Shown here: positions 11,743 to 22,400 of the stretch, piece after piece
Position numbering within the stretch: the first letter of the stretch is position 1
How the letters are laid out: every line of letters starts with the position of its first letter
From: Antedon mediterranea
Lineage: Eukaryota > Echinodermata > Crinoidea > Comatulida > Antedonidae
Direction of reading: 5' to 3'
Assembly: GCF_964355755.1 (NCBI RefSeq)
Contig: NC_092671.1
Location: 9,683,001-9,747,000 of the forward strand
DNA length: 64,000 nucleotides
Notes under the pieces: generated by a model
Database searches by the model: none
What the model saw: only the letters and a program-made list of their open reading frames with translations
What the model was told of the DNA's origin: nothing
Position numbers and translations under genes: made by a program

Positions 11743-13344
11743 TCACCTACATTCAGACTCGTCCGTATCCTCCATCAGTGTAAGCTTTTCTCCATCTACT
11801 GGTCTCATAGAGGGTGGTGTATACCCTCTTAAATATCTACAATTCCTAACATCATTCCAAATTTTGTCTTCTACTGACTGTTTCGCTTTTTCCAACATTT
11901 TCTCCTCATCGAGATGTAATTTCAAAGGTATTGATAGATTTCCATAGTGCAACGATCGCCTCAATTCACGACTTATGTTCAACTGCTCCTGGAATTTAGC
12001 AGGATCTACCGAACTGATAGATTTTCTTCTCCTTCGAAAAGGAATACCTTTGTCCGGTTCCATTGGCGGTGGTCGTGGAGTTCCCTCGCATATATTATCA
12101 GCAATATAGGAAATGCTATGTCGTCGTCGGGCACTTTGAATACGTTGAAGGTTTTTTATTATACTGTCATTATTATCAGGCTTGCTGTTACTGCAAGTAG
12201 TATTGTTATTATTTTCAATTTTATTATCCTTTGGTTTGTTTGGTTGCCGAGTAGAAAGAATGGTGCGTGAATGTTTGTCAGCGCACGGTTCACGCTTTAC
12301 TGGTTTCAATTTGTTTACTTTCAACTCGTTTCCTTTTTTCTTTTTAATCTTTTTCTTTTTTCGTACTTTAGTATTTTGTAGGGTTGTATCTTCCTCTTGT
12401 TTGTCCTGTTCATTTGTACTGTTACTATCCGTTTTTGTTTCCGTTACGCTATCTTCTGTTTGATCCGCGTCAGAATCATCGTCTTCTGTTTCGTCATCAG
12501 AAACATTATCTTCCTGAACAGGAGACATGATGTTGATTTTCTGCCATCGTTTTATTGCTCCACTTGTGTTATATATCTCTGCTTCTGCTTCTGTATATGT
12601 CTCATGTTCTTCCCAAGGAGCCAATCTACTACGAGTCTCAGTATTTGAATCAGTCTGTAAATCAGCAACGGTTGAATCTTCCATTTTTTGTTTGACAACA
12701 AACATTGAAGATGATGTTGATTGAACAGTATTTTCATCCCGATGTTTAAAAGCGTACAGAGCAGAAACACTGCTTCTTCTCTGTAATCTCGCTGATTTAT
12801 CTACAAGATTAACATCGTCTATGTTAATTTGTTTTCTTTGTGAAGACATGTATCTAAACGAATCAACCGCATGCTTGGGCTGAGCAAGACGTGTGAAAGC
12901 ACAAGAACTTTCATCACCATAACTTTTAGATAACTTTAATTTGCTTATTTGAGTATCGTTATGATCTTTAGAAAATAGCATTGACGCGGGAAGAGAATGC
13001 CGTCTGCCCATGCGCGGTCCGCTCGACTTTGATCGTAGCGGTAGCATCGCGTTATCGTTTTGTACATCAGGTCGAAGGAGTAAGTTCGACTGAGTCTGCC
13101 GGACTTTATCCTGTTTTACGTCTTTAATGTCTAATAATGATTTCCGTATAATATCTTTCTCCATATCAATATTCTTCTGTATCTGCGTCTGGTTATAATC
13201 CAGTCTTTTAATTTCCTTTTTTAAGAAGTTTTCAGAGGCTTTGATCTGTGGAAGACTAGCGCACAAGGTGGGCTTGTGAAACATACCGTACACGCATCTG
13301 TTAAAATTCCGTATAAAAAATGGTTCACTTTGGTGTTTTCTCAC
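11743..13344 (-). CDS. Single-exon hypothetical protein, 533 aa, basic/acidic low complexity
   Basis: I do not recognise the family. One uninterrupted frame of 533 codons runs from ATG at 13344 to the stop at 11743. No signal peptide or membrane segment is visible. Residues about 36-80 look like a short coiled coil (lysine/glutamate/isoleucine-rich). Residues 278-320 are strongly acidic, followed by a lysine cluster at 327-337 that could act as a nuclear localisation signal. Basophilic-kinase-type sites recur: RRHS (114-117), RRSS (189-192), RRRHS (406-410), RRRRKS (437-442) and RRS (462-464). The C-terminal ~70 residues (475-533) are less biased and may be the conserved part. Such length in AT-rich DNA is unlikely by chance. 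A cytoplasmic or nuclear phosphoprotein is an inference only. Extra 5' exons cannot be excluded. Confidence 0.7.
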   Translation of the reverse strand: MRKHQSEPFFIRNFNRCVYGMFHKPTLCASLPQIKASENFLKKEIKRLDYNQTQIQKNIDMEKDIIRKSLLDIKDVKQDKVRQTQSNLLLRPDVQNDNAMLPLRSKSSGPRMGRRHSLPASMLFSKDHNDTQISKLKLSKSYGDESSCAFTRLAQPKHAVDSFRYMSSQRKQINIDDVNLVDKSARLQRRSSVSALYAFKHRDENTVQSTSSSMFVVKQKMEDSTVADLQTDSNTETRSRLAPWEEHETYTEAEAEIYNTSGAIKRWQKINIMSPVQEDNVSDDETEDDDSDADQTEDSVTETKTDSNSTNEQDKQEEDTTLQNTKVRKKKKIKKKKGNELKVNKLKPVKREPCADKHSRTILSTRQPNKPKDNKIENNNNTTCSNSKPDNNDSIIKNLQRIQSARRRHSISYIADNICEGTPRPPPMEPDKGIPFRRRRKSISSVDPAKFQEQLNISRELRRSLHYGNLSIPLKLHLDEEKMLEKAKQSVEDKIWNDVRNCRYLRGYTPPSMRPVDGEKLTLMEDTDESECR

Positions 13345-16200
13345 ACACTCAATACTATTATAGTATTTGTTTTAAATCGTTTTATACATAATTTCTAGTT
13401 ACAGATAAAAACTAAGCTCACATTCAAATCTTTTCAGGTCGCTTATCCAAAGTTTCTTAAGGACGAAACAAATTAAACTTGTTTCCAGTTTACTTTCTTT
13501 AGGTTTTGGTTCACTTTGAAACTGCAACTTGAATACCAATATTTCCTGCAGTTCACTTTGCCAAGTTGTGTTGGTTAAAAAAACAAATTCTTTCAGTTAA
13601 CTTTCCAAAGTTGTCCAAAACATAATAAACTTATATTAACATTTGTCCAGTTCATTTCAAAAGTAAATCAGTAAATCTATAACAAATATACTTTTATGAA
13701 ATACATTCAGGTGAAAAAGAAACGAGTATTAGTATTATACTCTTTCCAGTCGATCTTGGTTAAAACAAAGTAATTCTATAACAAATACTTTCCAGGCCGC
13801 TTTTCCAAAGTAAAAATACACACTTATATTACAATCTTGTCTAGTCGCTTTCAAAAAGTTTTCACAATAGTAAAACTAAACCGTATTTAAACAAATCCTG
13901 ATCACCGTATTACTACAGTTTTCTTGGTTAAAAACTAAACTTTATCAAAATGACTAGTTGTAGAAACATGATATCAACGAACTACAAATGTATTATCCTT
14001 TTTACTAAATATATAAGAACATTATTCACGTTTGCAGTTGATGGAAGAACGCCAAGGTAGGAAAATTGTGAGTAGAATGTAAAGAAGGAGGAGGAGCGTA
14101 AAATATAGGTTATACAGTAGAACCATGGCGACCATCTGTCAATTCATCGACCAATAAGATTTAAACACTCTAATGTTCGATTAGCCGGATTACGTAGGCT
14201 TACTCGGTCACATCTCATTCTGTTACCCACTAATTGGCCTCTATTATGCAACAATCACATAATGGAATCTAGACCGAATAACAACACCTTATTGTAAATC
14301 ACTCATTAAGATAATAGGCAAACTACTGAGCATTTGAATTCGCGGAGTTCAAACTATTTGTTCGAAAAAAAGGTTTATTTCAAATGATGAATGAAAATGC
14401 ATTATAACAACATTCCATGGAAATTTATGTGACATAGGAGAGGAGCAAACATTGGGATTGTATGAAATATGTGTTAAAATAACAATCAAAAGATACAAAA
14501 ACGGAATATTACGATGAACAAAAGATAGAAGTATGTATAAAAAATTGAATTGAAAAAACTGAATAAATAAAGGTGGTGGTTAACCATGAAAGATAAAAAA
14601 AATATTGGGATTGTAGTGCGTTATGAGGGACAACATTGGCTCATATTCGATTTGAAAAACCAAGGTATCCTGGACTTGTGGTAAAAGACATTTTACTACA
14701 CCAATGCATTCAACTCGACTAATTGACATTATTCACAACGTAATATATTTTAAATATTAAAAAATGTTTTTCACTTCTTGACTCTTTAAAAAAAAAGTTG
14801 TCAGAATTGGTTTGATTGATCGCTAATATAAGATGAAAAATTCCCGTTGGCAGTCTAAACGACTTAATTAGTTTTCTTTAATTTATTTATAACAACAACG
14901 GACAATAAGTACATAACAATTAAACTAACAAAGGATGATCCACTAACAAAGAACAGACAATAGTTTATTATTTACCACAGTCATTAGGGTATCTTCAATA
15001 GTTGGACTTCTATCAAGGATTCTGTGACGTCACTATTTTTTATGTTCAATGCCGTTGGTTAAGCTAACATAGTAAGTATGTTTAGACCTAAGGCCCGAAG
15101 AACAATATATAACAATGTTATGCGTTGTCTAAGAGAACTAACCTTTGGCATAGACTGTATACGATTGCAGCTAACACATACTAGGCCTGTCTATCATGAC
15201 AGACATGTTATTGGGGTGATGTACGAATGGGAAGCGGGTAGGTGGGAATTACTAAACAGGGAAAGGATTCGGAACATTTAGGCTTCAAAAGTTCATAAAG
15301 GGCTGGGGGATTTTTAAATAGCTCCTTACCCCATTGTATTAACGTAGGCCCCACGTTATTGTGTACATTTTGATGTTGGTGTGTATGTGTTGGGGGAGGG
15401 GGCGTAAGTTCAGCTAAATCCTAAAAAATGATATAGTAGGTATAATATTTTATAATGGCCAGTTACATCAACCACACGACACACATCTGTCATCATGTCA
15501 TAAGTAAAAACGACCAACGCATCGAACATAAAAATGTGCCATAAAGTATCCCGTCAGTGTATCAATCATACGACACTACCCATCTGAAATTAAAGACCAT
15601 CGATAAAAATGTCCTCTAATGTGCGACCACTTCTCTGTGGCAACATTTAAGAACAAATTATCCATGTACATGATGCACGATATGCCAGACTAGACTGTTT
15701 ATAGTATATATACTTTCTTATAGTTTCATTTATGCTATTATTTCTTATAAAAACAGACTATTGCGACTACTGAGTAATTTCACCGTAGTTCATAGTTTTA
15801 ATAAATGAGGTTTTTCAACAACAAAAAATACAGGTGCTTACAATACAGTAATTGGGGAAAACCCGTAACGATTGGCTACACGGTATTGTAGATAGTAGGC
15901 CTAATACATTTCAATTAATTCATAATTCAACAATTATCGCAGAGATTGATTGCACGCATCATGATAATGATAGGTATGGAAGGTACCAATGGCGGGTCCA
16001 TATTTAGAGGGTTTCATCGTAAAGTACTGAACTTATAACTTGTTAGATCTTTCGCATTGTATTTGCCGAACACTTCGAATCCGCCTATGGGGCACGACAT
16101 AAATATCCGGAATAAAAAAAACAGGGTCCTATTCTCCACAGAGAGAAAAGGGATTAAACTAACTAAAAACACCGAACGGGAGACAACAACAATATACATT
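13345..16200. other. Non-coding interval upstream of the hypothetical gene
   Basis: AT-rich. Between 13430 and 13960 there is a loose repeated pattern of TTTCCAGTTxACTTTC-like words with runs of TAAAACAAA, spaced irregularly. I could not define a unit. No coding exon is supported; the 67-codon frame at 15078 has no domain signal. Confidence 0.4.
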
Positions 16201-16520
16201 AAACATGTATTGTCCCCCAAACATTAATAAAATCAGATTTAAACAGGCCACTTTGCAGTTTTAATAAAGTTACTCACTTCTGTAAAAAAAAAAAATTATT
16301 TCACTTATAAAAGAGACAAAAGAAACGTTTATTTTTAAAAACCACTGTCTGACAGACAATATAAGTATTGTTTTACTTTAAATTACATTTTTTCAGGTAT
16401 ATTTTTTTTTCAATCTATTTTTTGGTAAAAATGAATAACTATTATGTGACCCTAAAATGGCATATTAAAAAAATGTGTTATATAATATTTTTTTTTGGGG
16501 GGGGGGGAAATATATCATTA
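16201..16520. mobile_element. MITE family 3 copy
   Basis: Starts TATTGTCCCC and ends in a G-rich version of GGGGACAATATATC. The inside shares CACTTATAAAAGA.ACAAAAG, AAATTACATTTTTTCAGGTA and GAATAACTATTATGTGAC with the copies at 34.05-34.37 and 53.66-53.90 kb. Confidence 0.75.
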
Positions 16521-17065
16521 AATGCCATAAATTGAATCTATTAAGTCTTCGGCCCATACATTTTTGCGCACCGTGCATTATCATATCAAAGTAACAATTT
16601 AATTTTGATAACATGATTTAAACTTCTTTTAATTCTTTCACATCAGGCGCGTTATAAAAATAAATTTTATAAATCAAATTACGAAAGATTTGAATCAGAT
16701 TTATGAACTATTCCTCGGTGAATTAAAAAAAAATGTATCTAGGTCAAAAAGAAATATTGAGGTAGGATCTATCATCACGTCATAGTATTAACATTAGGTG
16801 AGAGATCATTTCCATTTTTAGCAACAACACACTTTGGAATTTCAACAAGCACATGGGATGCAATTGGTCTCATTTAGGGTAAACTTATGATTGACTTTCA
16901 TGTCAAGAACCCGATTTCCATATACAACGTTCCTTAATTGTTTGCAAGTCATGGGTCTTCTCGCATAAAGTTGAAATCAAATTAATATCATGTTTACCTT
17001 AAAATATATTTACCTGCTCGATAGTTATTACTGTGAAAACTCATTTTGAGCAGAACTCCCGTTGG

Positions 17066-17134
17066 TGAAAAGAGGAGGTGGGGAAAAGAGGAGGTGGGGA
17101 AAAGAGGAGGTGGCGAAAAGAGGAGGTGGGGAAA
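17066..17134. repeat. 16-bp minisatellite, about 4 copies
   Basis: Unit GAAAAGAGGAGGTGGG repeated about four times with one G-to-C change. The strand is purine-only. Confidence 0.9.
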
Positions 17135-17639
17135 ACTACCAGGCCGTAGCCCAATTATAGTTAGAGAAACCAGTCCGAGCATCACTTGCCCTGTTCTAGT
17201 GAAATCCGAGAGAAGCGATGTTATTTTCTACACTTATACTCGATACCTTTCGTGGGGATTTTTTGAAATTTAGAAAATGATAACTGAACGTTTACAAAAA
17301 ATCACCAAAATAGGCATTATGGGGTTTGCCGTTTAACATATATCAAACAGATGAATTCGAATCTTACACGATTCATTCGCATGGTAGTTGTATAGCATTT
17401 GTACTGCCTAAATAACCTTTATCCCAATACCGGTACATTCGGAAGTCAAAGGATTGCAATAGTGTTTCTGGGGCAAACATCATCATTCACATTCAAGCAA
17501 ATAAATAATACGACTGACACCGGTAGTGAGGATCACTGATGATAGCAATAAAATGTATCTTGGAAACAGATGACATTAGCTTAATCCTATTGTTCCACAA
17601 ACATTCGCTTGTGCTACATATTGCATTATATTATATGTA

Positions 17640-17757
17640 TGTATTATAAACACCACGGGCACAAAACAAATTCTAAACCGCCCCAACCGAGATTCGAACC
17701 AGGAACCTTCTGCTTGATATGCAGATGTCCTGATAATTAGACCATTGGGACTTTCAT
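17640..17757 (-). mobile_element. SINE B copy, minus orientation
   Basis: On the minus strand: GTCCCAATGGTCTAATTATC, then the anticodon arm with the same ATATCAA loop as the 9.2-kb copy, then GGTTCGAATCTCGGTTGGGG, then the tail CGGTTTAGAATTTGTTTTG. The acceptor and T arm fit each other, but the body has no functional anticodon. Confidence 0.7.
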
Positions 17758-17855
17758 GGTATTGAAAAATGTAATAGAAATAAATACAGTAGAACTTTGG
17801 TAGTGTCCCCTGAATAGGGATTTATCCGTATTATTCAAACACAACCCTCGTTTGT

Positions 17856-18178
17856 AGTGAGTAAGTGGCCGAGCGGTTAAGACAGTGGAACCGTAATTAC
17901 GTAGCCATAACATCGGCAAGGGCCGGTTCGAGGCTCACTCACTCCATGGTTCTGGTGGTAGAACCAGTCTTCTCGGATAAGGACTATAAACCGTAGATCC
18001 AGTGTACACATCTAGCTCGTGTGCACTTTAAAGAACCTAGTACATCTTTCGAGACGAGTAGGGGGTTACCCCGGTGTATTAGTACATCACAGCCACTGAT
18101 CACCAACTGGGCCCTCTGGGAGACCAGTCTTTGACTGAAGAGGTTACCCAGTATAAATATATATTTCAATTCAATTGT
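17856..18178 (+). mobile_element. SINE A full-length copy (tRNA-Leu/Ser-like head)
   Basis: The head contains A box TGGCCGAGCGGTTAAG and B box GGTTCGAGGCT, with GTGAGT/ACTCAC able to pair as an acceptor stem. The body carries CCATGGTTCTGGTGGTAGAA, GGACTATAAACCGTAG, GTGCACTTTAAAGAACCTAG and GGGGGTTACCCCGGTG, and the tail ends in AATTCAATTG. The same body is found inverted at 8702-8962. Confidence 0.8.
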
Positions 18179-18179
18179 T

Positions 18180-19413
18180 TCATGGAAAATGTCCCCCAGG
18201 GGTGTCCCGAAACCGGCCTTAACGACAATAAATAATGACATTGAGGTGTATCATTGAGGTATAAGCGTTTTAAGGCTTACCGGTGACACTGGGCGTGCCT
18301 GTCAAAAAAAAACAGAACACCACCATTAAGTTGCTATGTAGAGACCCGTCAAGATTACCTCTTTTGAAGTGGAAACAATAGACCAAAGTTTCTAACAACA
18401 TTGGAAACAATGCCAGTGTGTATACATGAAACAATAAGTATAATGTGGCTATGAACATAAGGTCTAATGACTATAATACGTACATATACAATGAATATTG
18501 ATTAAGTTGCCTTTGGATGCTTAAATATTTAACAACTGATGTCTAGATCAAAACAGGACCTTGAAACCAGACAAGCATGCACTACATGGCGGGGTGGGGA
18601 AGATATTTCGCGGGTGTTGTATGGGCCCAAATGAGAAGGAGTATTTGCACTTGAAAGCCAAAATAGGCCTCGTGTATAGTGTACAACAACAATCTGCTTC
18701 GTCTCTGCTAACGTTTTACTGTTTATATTGATTTGTATCAAACTTATATACAGAACAGAACAACATAATGACAAATTAAAAACTACAAGATTTCATAGTT
18801 AATATTTTTTATTATATTTTCCCCACCACGGATTCGCCTTGGACGAATAAAGAGGGGTAATTCTTTATAGGAAAAAATGGCACAAACAATGCCTATGGAA
18901 TATTGAACACTAAATAAAACTCTGGAAAATCGTGTTATGTTTCAGTGGCTTTCTTTAACATATCGTTTTATAAACGTTTTAATACTGTAAAATAGTTTCC
19001 AAGTTTAGTTTACAAATGCTTAATTTCACTTCAATTATAAAAAATTTCATTTTTCATAATAATTTTTGCAATAATCTTGTCTTTGAAGATTCAATTTTGC
19101 TGTTCAACTTTGATTGATCCAGAGATTATCAGAACTACACAAACTCTGTTTCAGAGTCCTAATTTTTTTCAGAATACATATCATTTTATTTCTAAAAATA
19201 ATCGCCAGTAGGTGATAGTTAAATCATAAAGTATAATTACTGATAAACACTGAATTAAATAAAAAGTTAGTTGGCAAATTATAAATTATTTGTATATATG
19301 TGTAATCATACGACTACTGATTTAGTTCCGAGTTGAAAATTCTATTTCTACAATTGAGAAAATAAGTACACTATTTAATGACAAAAAAACCTGTGACAAC
19401 TATCATTGTCACC
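18180..19413. other. Non-coding interval, 3' flank of aspartyl-tRNA synthetase
   Basis: AT-rich with no supported gene. The part near 19.0-19.4 kb is probably the 3' untranslated region of the minus-strand synthetase gene. Confidence 0.4.
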
Positions 19414-22400
19414 TTATGGGGTCAGACGCTTAGGGTCACGTGGGAACATAGAAGTCTTACGAATGTTATCAAGTCCGAGGTACAACATGGTGACACGTTC
19501 CAAACCTATACCTCCACCGCCATGCGGAGGTGCTCCGAATTTGAAAGAGTCGATGTAAGATTGGATGGTATCCAAGGCTAAAAAAAAATATTTTTTCCAA
19601 AAACACAATGTCAGTAAAATAAGACAAAATACCAAAAATAATGTTGCAAAAAGCAAAGCACAATAAAATATGTTTACTTACGTATTTCATGCGCTTTTGC
19701 TCTCTCTACCAACAGTTCTGGGTCGTGGATCCTCTGAGCTCCTGACAAAATCTCTTCACCTCTCATAAACATATCGTAAGAGTTTGATGCTTTCTGTTAA
19801 TTTAAAAAAAGGTAAAGTATTTTACTTCAAGGCTGTGTTTCCACAGCCAAAACAAAATTATTATTTTAATCAATAAAGTGTGCATGATCAGTCATTACCA
19901 ATCACATTGCAACAATTTGTCCTTCTGGTAAAAGGTTAAAAATTGCATTTATCCAATAATTATCTGATTTGAATGAGATAATTATCGGTTAATTTTTCTC
20001 GAGTGTAATCGGTTAAACCCTGTTTCAACAGGTAGTTTATTGGTTAATTATCGGTAAATTGTTATCAGTTAATTTTTGGCTGCTGAAACAAAGCCTAAGA
20101 TTCACCAGGACAGTGGTCGCAAACCAATTTTTATATACTTTCTTTTGCACTTACTGGATTGTTTGGATCAGGCATAGTGTAGAAAGGACGGACAGCCAAT
20201 GGGTATTTGTCCAACATGTAGAAATCAGTGTCGTACTTCTTCTTTACAAGTCGTCCAAGGAATTTTTCATTAGGTGTACTATAAGACCAATATATATATA
20301 CTGTAACCAACTAAACTACTTAGAAGATTCAAATGTAGGCAAGGAGTACATTTTCTGAATAATGATCTGTTTTAAATAAACTTTTTTAGTGAACTATAAA
20401 ATTATTTATATTTAATATATAATATTAATATAAGAATATACTTAATATATTAAGTAACAAGTAGGTCAAAGCACTTTTACATTGCTATACAAATATATAT
20501 ATATTGTAGTTGACGTTATAAAAATATGTTTTATGTGGATGATGCCAGCATTCATAAAACAACTTTTATAAAGGTTTGAAGAGGCTACCTTTGTACAGTA
20601 GACAAGCTATACTAATATCCAGAGACTCTATCAAAACTACAAAGAAACATACCTTTTGTTCAATCTCAGTTTATTAATTCAAATATCAGCATAATAAAGA
20701 AACCAAAAATTTCTAATTTTATTTAGGCGATGGTAACATAAGATAAAATAAATAATTGTATCTGACGCACCTGAGATCATCTTCATCTCCCATTTCAACA
20801 CCGTTATCTCTCAACATCTGAACAGCTTCAGGAAACTCCAGTATAAGTGGAGGATCAAGGAACTTGAAAGGTTCCGCGGGAAACTGCTTGCTGACCATCT
20901 TGATCTCACTTGCATATCGGTCACGCAAGCCAGCAAAAATGTAATTAAACATTTTGCCTATTACTTTCAAAACCTGTTAAGCACAACAAAGATAAAAATC
21001 TTTTTAGTAAAAATTTTCATTCAGAATATTTTAGAGAAATTGATTGACAATTCTATATTTCACAGAACACACAGCAAATATTGTATGAGGTTAAACCATG
21101 GAATAATAAACCAACTAAGGAAATATTATGCAAGAAGTTGATTTATTTCCAAAGGCATTCAAACATTTGTTGGTAACTAATGCAAATTAGGTGAACAGGT
21201 GAACATACTTTTATCCATTTTTTATATGACACTGTTTTCTACTATTGCCATGTTTTAACCTTGTAATTTTTGCTATTGTATTTTACCCCTTGGTGTCCTA
21301 CTGTTTGTATTTTACCCCTTGGTGTCCTACTGTTTGTATTTTACCCCTTGGTGTCCTACTGTTTGTATTTTACCCCTTGGTGTCCTACTGTTTGTATTTT
21401 ACCCCTTGGTGTCAAACTGTTTGTATTTTACCCCTTGGTGTCAAACTGTTTGTATTTTACCCCTTGGTGTCAAACTGTTTGTATTTTACCCCTTGGTGTC
21501 AAACTGTTTGTATTTTACCCATTTTATCATATTTTTACCCATTTTATCATATTTTTAATGTTTTTTATATACATGACAAGCAAGAACATTTTCGAGCCAG
21601 AGTGCTTGACAAAATAAAATAATTGAATTGAACTACGGCAGAAGCCCTCATTTCGGACACCCCTATTCTGGGGACACTTTATTGCTTTCAGGTGTCCACA
21701 TAATAATAGAAGTTATTATTTTTATTTAATAGACCATACAAATATTGTGGGACCACACAAGGTACAGTATTACAATACAGTATTGTGTGTTTACTATTAT
21801 AAGGTTTAATTGGATGTAAAACAAACAATTAATTTACCTCATGATAATGATAGTTAAAGGCCATTTCAACATCCAAGCCAACAAACTCTGTCAAGTGACG
21901 ATGAGTATTGGAATCTTCTGCCCGAAAAACTATAGAAATAAGAAATAAGGAGTTGAATAGTGAATCTATTTACATTGATTGGCTAAATGGATGGATTAAT
22001 GCATGCATGGGCAAGTCAATAGATGGGTGAATTAATGCACCAATATAAGCTTGAAATCGGTTATCTGAAGAAATGGATTTCCCATTTTATCAATTCATCA
22101 TTATGGTATAAAATTAAGAAATAGGTCACATAACTAACAAAATGGTCATTGATAAACTCATTTTCAATGTGTTTTGATCTTTCCTAGATCACATACCCTT
22201 CAAATTATTGCATTTTTCTTGTTTGTTTTTAAATATTATTGTAAACTGTAATCAAGAAAGAAATTCAGAAGAGAGATGTAGAATTATGCGTAACAACTAC
22301 CAATTATACAGAGAATTAATTTCTAGATTATAAATAAGGTAGATGGGAAATGTTGCCATAAGACAAAGTACTCTACTAACTTCCTCCAATTGTAAAAACT

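Noticed and set aside
21245-21622. Cysteine/tyrosine-rich 115-125 codon frames
   Set aside because: They translate the 29-bp minisatellite inside a DARS1 intron, in three frames at once.
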